Assembly: GCF_003474435.1 (NCBI RefSeq)
Contig: NZ_QRNF01000052.1
Span: 1 to 19,510, forward strand
Length of the DNA stretch: 19,510 nt
Source: Ruminococcus sp. AF46-10NS
Lineage (GTDB): Bacteria; Bacillota; Clostridia; Lachnospirales; Lachnospiraceae
Direction: 5' to 3'
Part shown: positions 16,144-19,510 of the stretch, in pieces
Position numbering within the stretch: the stretch's first letter is position 1
Layout of the letters: each line of letters starts with the position of its first letter
Position numbers and translations under genes: made by a program
The notes under the pieces: model-generated
What the model was told of the DNA's origin: nothing
The model's input: the letters and a program-made list of their open reading frames with translations, nothing else
Databases searched by the model: none

Positions 16144-16196
16144 AATAATAGTAATTATTACTGTTTCATAATACCATGTGATCTTTATTTTGTCAA
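16144..16196 (-). promoter_or_regulatory. Rubrerythrin promoter with PerR-like operator
   Basis: On the minus strand TTGACA (16196-16191) and TATTAT (16173-16168) are 17 bases apart. Four bases after the -10 comes CAGTAATAAT (16163-16154), identical to the half-site of the perR operator, followed by an imperfect second half TACTATTATT. The -35 box contains the perR stop codon TGA. The layout nearly repeats that of the perR promoter. Confidence 0.8.
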
Positions 16197-16597
16197 GCTT
16201 GTTTTTCTTCTTTTTTCAGGCATTCCTTGCAGATCCCATAGAAGCTTGCGTCTACGTCAAAGACTTTTCCGTGGATAAATTCTGCAGCTGCCTGTTCAAG
16301 AATTCCGTTAAGGCTGTCTGACTGCATATCGATCACCCGGTTGCATCTGGTACACATGAAATGTGAGTGTGGTGCGACCCTTCCATCGTAGCGATCCGCG
16401 CTTCCGAAATTGGTCAGCTTCCGGATCTCACCGATGTCACTGAGAAGAGAAAGATTACGGTAGACAGTTCCGAGACTGATGTTCGGGTAGATCTGTCGAA
16501 GATTCTCGTATACTGTATCTGCCGTTGGATGATCTGTTCTGGATCTCAGAAATTCCTTGATGGATTCTCGCTGACGGCTGTATTTAAGTGCTGCCAT
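16193..16597 (-). CDS. perR: Peroxide-stress repressor, Fur family (PerR)
   Basis: A 134-aa metal-dependent repressor. The N-terminal winged helix spans about residues 5-75, with recognition-helix sequence SLGTVYRNLSLL. Compared with Bacillus PerR, the five regulatory-metal ligands are all present: His23 (HPTAD), Asp71 (RYDG), His77 and His79 (PHSH) and Asp90 (VIDM). The Asp rather than Glu at the last position favours PerR over Fur/Zur. The structural zinc Cys4 is CTRC (82, 85) and the C-terminal CKEC. With Fe(II), peroxide oxidises ligand histidines and releases the protein from DNA. Its own promoter carries a perfect palindrome just after the -10 (autoregulation), and the next gene, reverse rubrerythrin, has a related site. 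Confidence 0.9.
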   Translation of the reverse strand: MAALKYSRQRESIKEFLRSRTDHPTADTVYENLRQIYPNISLGTVYRNLSLLSDIGEIRKLTNFGSADRYDGRVAPHSHFMCTRCNRVIDMQSDSLNGILEQAAAEFIHGKVFDVDASFYGICKECLKKEEKQA

Positions 16598-16612
16598 AAT
16601 GTCCTCTCCTTT

Positions 16613-16667
16613 CAGTAATAATAATTATTACTGATATTATAATACATGACAGAGGGAGGTTTGTCAA
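16613..16667 (-). promoter_or_regulatory. perR promoter and palindromic operator
   Basis: On the minus strand TTGACA (16667-16662) and TATTAT (16644-16639) are 17 bases apart. Immediately downstream, bases 16633-16613 form a perfect palindrome: arms CAGTAATAAT and ATTATTACTG about one central base. The composition is like PerR boxes (AT-rich, TAATNATTA core), and the site would overlap the transcription start, blocking initiation. Confidence 0.85.
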
Positions 16668-16759
16668 GAGATTTTGATCTGATTATCCTGAAATATTTTC
16701 ATTTTATGAGCTGGATGTAAATAAGTATTTTTACGCTGCAGGTGTAGTGGATATTTGCA

Positions 16760-16815
16760 ACCATGCAGGGGATTTACCTGATTCGGTTAAATGGTGAGAA
16801 CGGGCAGTCGGATGT
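16760..16815. repeat. Possible fragment of the AACCGAATCA repeat, reverse orientation
   Basis: CCTGATTCGGTTAAA (16777-16791) is the exact reverse complement of the 15 bases at 19033-19047, and contains the P1 sequence of the large structured repeat at 2722. Locally CAGG/CCTG (16766-16780) and ACCAT/ATGGT (16760-16795) can pair. Further right, AGTCGGATGTCTGAC loosely resembles the tail of the large repeat. The 310-base gap between perR's promoter and the DUF3793 start otherwise holds only the promoter at 16906. Relationship is tentative. Confidence 0.4.
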
Positions 16816-16905
16816 CTGACAGAGTGTTTGTTATAAGGAATATTGTGCCCTTAATGATAGGATTTTATCAGTAAAAGTCCGCAAGGAAAATTTTTTAAAA
16901 ATAAG

Positions 16906-16958
16906 TTGACAAAGACTAACTTTGGCAGTATATTTACAATAGTTAGAAAAATCTAACT
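16906..16958 (+). promoter_or_regulatory. Promoter and inverted-repeat operator of the DUF3793-flavodoxin operon
   Basis: TTGACA (16906-16911) and TATATT (16929-16934) are 17 bases apart. Downstream, AGTTAGA (16941-16947) and TCTAACT (16952-16958) form a perfect inverted repeat with a four-base centre at the expected transcription start. A further half-site GACTAACT lies in the spacer (16914-16921). GTTAG/CTAAC dyads resemble sites of DtxR/IdeR-type metal regulators, which would fit iron control of flavodoxin, but the regulator is not in the window. Confidence 0.75.
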
Positions 16959-16979
16959 AAAACGTAAAGGAGAATGTAA

Positions 16980-17573
16980 ATGACTTGTGCAAAATTTGAA
17001 TCTGTCATGGGTTATCATTGTTCCCCTGTATTAATGGGAATGAAACCGGCGAATCTTGTTTCCTTTTCCAAGGAAAAAATGCCGGAGCTGCCGGAGATCA
17101 TTTCGGATTATGAGGAGAGTCTTGAACGGGAAGGTATCCGTATGGAGATCATCTGTGGATGCAGGAAGCATTATCTTCTTCTGGTGTACCGGCCGGATAT
17201 GCTGCAGGAATATCTTAAGCAGGATGAAGCCAGGAAACTTTTGCTTCAGGATGGGTATAATATAGATAGTTCTTTGGATGAGATGATCGCCCGTTTGAAG
17301 GAGAGATTTTTTCATAAGACGGAGTTTCCTCATGAGATCGGACTTTTCCTGGGTTATCCCATTGAAGATGTGAAGGGCTTCCGGAAGTTCGGAGGCAGTG
17401 GCTGCAAGATGTGTGGTTACTGGAAGGTTTATGATGATGTGGAGCAGGCTCGCAGGATTTTTGACAGCTACGATAAGTGCCGGGAGTTTACTGCGGCGCA
17501 GATCCGTGCGGGGTATTCGATTTTGCAGGTTGTTGGTATGAAGCATCTCTGTACATCTCAGATGTGCGTATAA
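16980..17573 (+). CDS. DUF3793 family protein
   Basis: A 197-aa protein of unknown function that I assign to DUF3793 from its overall sequence (MGYHCSPVLMGMKPANLVSF at the start, GLFLGYPIEDVKGF in the middle, SGCKMCGYWKVY later). It has no signal peptide or membrane segment. It is rich in cysteine: Cys3, Cys14, a CxC pair in IICGC, CKMC, and a C-terminal CTSQMC. Metal or thiol chemistry is therefore possible, but that is inference. AAAGGAG precedes ATG 16980. The flavodoxin gene follows 30 bases later with no terminator between, so the two form an operon under the GTTAG/CTAAC operator. Members of this family commonly sit next to flavodoxin and iron-uptake genes in Clostridia (from memory, not checked). 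Confidence 0.8.
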   Translation: MTCAKFESVMGYHCSPVLMGMKPANLVSFSKEKMPELPEIISDYEESLEREGIRMEIICGCRKHYLLLVYRPDMLQEYLKQDEARKLLLQDGYNIDSSLDEMIARLKERFFHKTEFPHEIGLFLGYPIEDVKGFRKFGGSGCKMCGYWKVYDDVEQARRIFDSYDKCREFTAAQIRAGYSILQVVGMKHLCTSQMCV

Positions 17574-17603
17574 TATAAAGTTTAAAAACAGGAGGTTTTT
17601 AAG

Positions 17604-18029
17604 ATGAGCAAGGTAGGAATTATTTACTGGTCTTCCACAGGTAACACAGAGGCAATGGCACAGGCTGTTGAGGAAGGCGCAAAAGCAGCTGGTGCGGATG
17701 TTGAGATCATGGAAGTTGCAGATGCAGATGTAGATAAAGCTCTCTCTTATGATGTTCTGGCACTTGGTTGTCCGGCAATGGGAGATGAGGAGCTTGAGGA
17801 TGGTGAGTTCGAGCCATTCTTCTCTGATCTGGAAGGCAAACTTTCCGGTAAAAAAGTTGCGCTTTTCGGTTCCTATGACTGGGGCGACGGAGAGTGGATG
17901 AGAACATGGTGCGGCAGAGCAAAAGACGCAGGCGCAGAGCTTGTTGAGGATGAAGGACTCATTGTAAATAACACACCTGATGATGAAGGACTTGCAGCTT
18001 GCCGTGAACTTGGTGGAAAACTTGCATAA
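17604..18029 (+). CDS. Flavodoxin
   Basis: A 141-aa soluble FMN electron carrier that can replace ferredoxin, usually under iron shortage. The phosphate-binding loop is Ser10-Ser-Thr-Gly-Asn-Thr15. The 60s loop reads GCPAMGDEELEDGEFEPF and the 90s loop GSYDWGDGEW, with Trp/Tyr residues that stack on the flavin. The protein is very acidic, as is normal for the short-chain class, and the length is typical. GGAGG lies before ATG 17604. It is the second and last gene of the DUF3793 operon, ended by the hairpin at 18086. Confidence 0.95.
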   Translation: MSKVGIIYWSSTGNTEAMAQAVEEGAKAAGADVEIMEVADADVDKALSYDVLALGCPAMGDEELEDGEFEPFFSDLEGKLSGKKVALFGSYDWGDGEWMRTWCGRAKDAGAELVEDEGLIVNNTPDDEGLAACRELGGKLA

Positions 18030-18085
18030 GATCTATTAGATTTCAAATAAATAAAAACTGAGCAGAGCATTGGAGTTTCAAACAC

Positions 18086-18140
18086 AAACACCATCCGGAC
18101 AGAAGGGATAGATATCTTTTTTGTCCGGGTGGTGTTTTAT
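18086..18140 (+). terminator. Terminator of the DUF3793-flavodoxin operon
   Basis: AAACACC-AT-CCGGACA (18086-18101) pairs with TGTCCGG-GTGGTGTTT (18122-18137), followed by TATTTTG. The loop is about 20 bases, but the stem is long and the position right. Confidence 0.75.
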
Positions 18141-18281
18141 TTTGAGCGAAAATATCTGCTTATTACTTTGAGAAAATATAGAAGAAATGAATATTAAGAC
18201 AAAAAATCCTTGTTGATTTTAATATTTACGTGTCCTAAAATAGATAAAGATGAAATAAAGCAGGAAAGTGAGGGATGCCGG

Positions 18282-19037
18282 ATGACGCGGGAGGAAGCGG
18301 AACAGTATTTATATTATGCGATGACAATTGGTGAACAGCTTCTTTGCTGCGGAGCAGAGGTTGGACGTGTGGAAGATACCATACGGCGGATCTGCCTGGC
18401 ATATGGAGCCACCCGGGCGGATGTCTTTTCTATCACATCCAGTATTGTGACGACTATTTATGGAGAGGATTTTGGAATATGCACCCAGACGCGGCGTGTG
18501 CCGGGAATGTCCAATGATCTGGGACGGCTGGATGACCTGAACCAGCTTTCCAGATATATCTGTGAGTATCGGCCGAAGCCGGAGGAGATCCAGAAGGGGC
18601 TGGAAAAGATTCGGGATAAACAAGGATATTCTTTTAAAACGCAGATTTTGATCTATGCTGTAATTTCAGGTTCTTTTTCCGTGTTTTTCGGAGGAGATGT
18701 CAACGATATGATCGCTTCTGCGCTGATTGGTATCGCTCTGAAGCTGTTTGAGGCTTTTGTAAAAAAGGGCGCATTAAACTCGCTGCTGACAGTGCTTCTT
18801 TGCTGCGGAGCCGGCGGAGTACTTTCCAATCTTACAGTTCTGATCGGGCTTGGACATCATGCGGATCTGATCAGTATCGGAAATATCATGCTTCTGATAC
18901 CGGGAATTGCATTTACCAATTCATTGCGCGATATGTTTTCAGGAGATACCATTACAGGTTTGATCCGATGTATGGAGGCGCTTTTGCTGGCACTGGTCGT
19001 GGGCCTTGGTTTCACGGTGGCGAATCTGTTGTTTTAA
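18282..19037 (+). CDS. ThrE-type threonine/serine exporter, N-terminal-domain subunit
   Basis: A 251-aa membrane protein of the ThrE family (DUF1212-like N-terminal unit). The cytoplasmic first half has the family block GEQLLCCGAEVGRVEDTIRRIC and later ITSSIVTTI and RRVP. The second half (from about residue 120) has four or five hydrophobic helices: TQILIYAVISGSFSVFFGG, ASALIGIALK, SLLTVLLCCGAGGVL, GNIMLLIPGIAFTNSLRD and ALLLALVVGLGFTVANLLF. ATG 18282 is preferred over upstream in-frame ATG 18210, because a GAGGG site and the conserved domain both start here. In split systems a small partner (DUF3815-like, about 150 aa) usually follows; here the stop codon instead abuts a repeat and an IS607 remnant, so the partner is absent within the window. 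Substrate (threonine/serine) is by family only. Confidence 0.85.
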   Translation: MTREEAEQYLYYAMTIGEQLLCCGAEVGRVEDTIRRICLAYGATRADVFSITSSIVTTIYGEDFGICTQTRRVPGMSNDLGRLDDLNQLSRYICEYRPKPEEIQKGLEKIRDKQGYSFKTQILIYAVISGSFSVFFGGDVNDMIASALIGIALKLFEAFVKKGALNSLLTVLLCCGAGGVLSNLTVLIGLGHHADLISIGNIMLLIPGIAFTNSLRDMFSGDTITGLIRCMEALLLALVVGLGFTVANLLF

Positions 19038-19135
19038 CCGAATCAGGAAAGTTCTCTTGAAGGTTGCGAAAAGCAATAAGTAATGAATGAGGAGTTTAGA
19101 TACTGTATCAATTGCGGAGTAGCGAAATGCAGCAG
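19033..19135 (+). repeat. Degenerate copy of the AACCGAATCA structured repeat
   Basis: TTTAACCGAATCA (19033-19045) matches the start of the large repeat at 2722. TTGCGAAAAGCAATAAGTAATG further on aligns, with substitutions, with its hairpin TTGCGAGGAGCAATAAGCAGTG, keeping the stem GTTGC/GCAAT. GTATCA and TGCGGAGTAGCGAAA echo later parts. The long P3 hairpin and the closing strand of P1 are missing, so this is a decayed or shortened copy. The first bases include the TAA stop codon of the ThrE-like gene. Confidence 0.6.
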
Positions 19136-19221
19136 ATAATGGGAGTATTTGAGAGTAGTTATGATTTATTCAGGAGGTTATTAACAGTTAAATATAAATT
19201 ATAAAATCATATAAGTACATG

Positions 19222-19250
19222 TTGAGTTTTATAAGATATTTGAGTAGAAT
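19222..19250 (+). promoter_or_regulatory. Possible promoter of the IS607 recombinase remnant
   Basis: TTGAGT (19222-19227) and TAGAAT (19245-19250) are 17 bases apart, just before a GAGGAG ribosome site at about 19257. The region is AT-rich, so chance matches are likely. Confidence 0.3.
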
Positions 19251-19270
19251 ATTATTGAGGAGTTGATGCT

Positions 19271-19510
19271 TTGAGTAAATATTATTCTATACATTAATTT
19301 TCAAAAATTATAGGCATATCCGCCCAGACATTACGAAATTAGGATGCCAATGGAAAACTTCATCCGCATCATACTACAGTAAGTGGCTATAGATATTATT
19401 GTGACGAGCAACTCAACCAGGTAATAAATGTAAAGCCTAAAAATCGCATTACAATTGGATATTGTCGCGTTTCCAGCCATAAACAGAAAGATGATCTGGA
19501 ACGACAGATT
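19271..19510 (+). pseudogene. IS607-type serine recombinase (TnpA), N-terminal part with two in-frame stops
   Basis: From TTG 19271 (nine bases after GAGGAG) one frame reads SKYYSI, a stop TAA (19295), then FSKIIGISAQTLRN, a stop TAG (19340), then DANGKLHPHHTTVSGYRYY, CDEQLNQVINVKPKNRITIG and YCRVSSHKQKDDLERQI to the window edge. The first part is the MerR-like helix-turn-helix domain of IS607 TnpA; YCRVSS carries the serine nucleophile of the resolvase domain, followed by the Arg of LERQ. The TAG stands where family members have Trp in LRNWD, so a single G-to-A change is likely. Unless suppressed or started internally, the protein is not made. The rest of the element, including any tnpB, lies outside the window. 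Confidence 0.8.

Noticed and set aside
1..19510. CRISPR array, tRNA or rRNA genes, prophage
   Set aside because: No regularly spaced direct repeats, no tRNA cloverleaf with CCA-type acceptor, no rRNA landmarks and no phage structural or integrase genes were seen; the only recombinase is the IS607-type fragment at the end.

Overview
The window looks like chromosome of a Gram-positive, moderately low-GC gut Firmicute of the family Lachnospiraceae, possibly Blautia-like (genus is a guess). Signs are strong AGGAGG ribosome sites, consensus sigma-A promoters, an isoleucine T-box in front of a type-2 isoleucyl-tRNA synthetase, a CIRCE-controlled Hsp20, a PerR/reverse-rubrerythrin pair and a DUF3793-flavodoxin pair.

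Left end (1-3450) is a decaying sugar-utilisation locus: an intact cytoplasmic GH27 alpha-galactosidase, a GPH-family sugar symporter with an out-of-frame internal deletion, and the first ~40 codons of a second GPH symporter cut off by an IS4-type insertion sequence. The IS is itself a remnant. Its transposase is internally deleted, lacks its C-terminus, and is interrupted by a structured repeat of about 160 bp. That repeat folds on paper into four perfectly abutting helices (a four-way junction with no unpaired junction bases) plus a 3' hairpin. It is the most unusual object here. A degraded relative starts at the stop codon of the ThrE-like gene (19033), and a short inverted match lies near 16777.

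Middle (3480-14170) is mostly housekeeping: hsp20 under an HrcA/CIRCE promoter; a nucleoside hydrolase; a DEDDh 3'-5' exonuclease with a C-terminal Cys4 region; a convergent D-Ala-D-Ala carboxypeptidase; then a consensus promoter, an Ile T-box leader, ileS and glgP in one transcription unit. As given, ileS carries a single-base frameshift near 9801. glgP overlaps the ileS stop codon by one base, so glycogen phosphorylase appears to be under isoleucine-tRNA control.

Right end (14169-19510): two divergent HD-domain hydrolases; perR and reverse rubrerythrin on the minus strand with near-identical promoter-operator layouts; a DUF3793-flavodoxin operon with an inverted-repeat operator (iron-type control inferred); the membrane/N-terminal half of a split ThrE-type exporter; and the beginning of an IS607-type serine recombinase carrying two in-frame stops, running off the window.

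No rRNA, tRNA, CRISPR array or prophage was seen. All product names come from reading motifs in the translated sequence; no database search was made.
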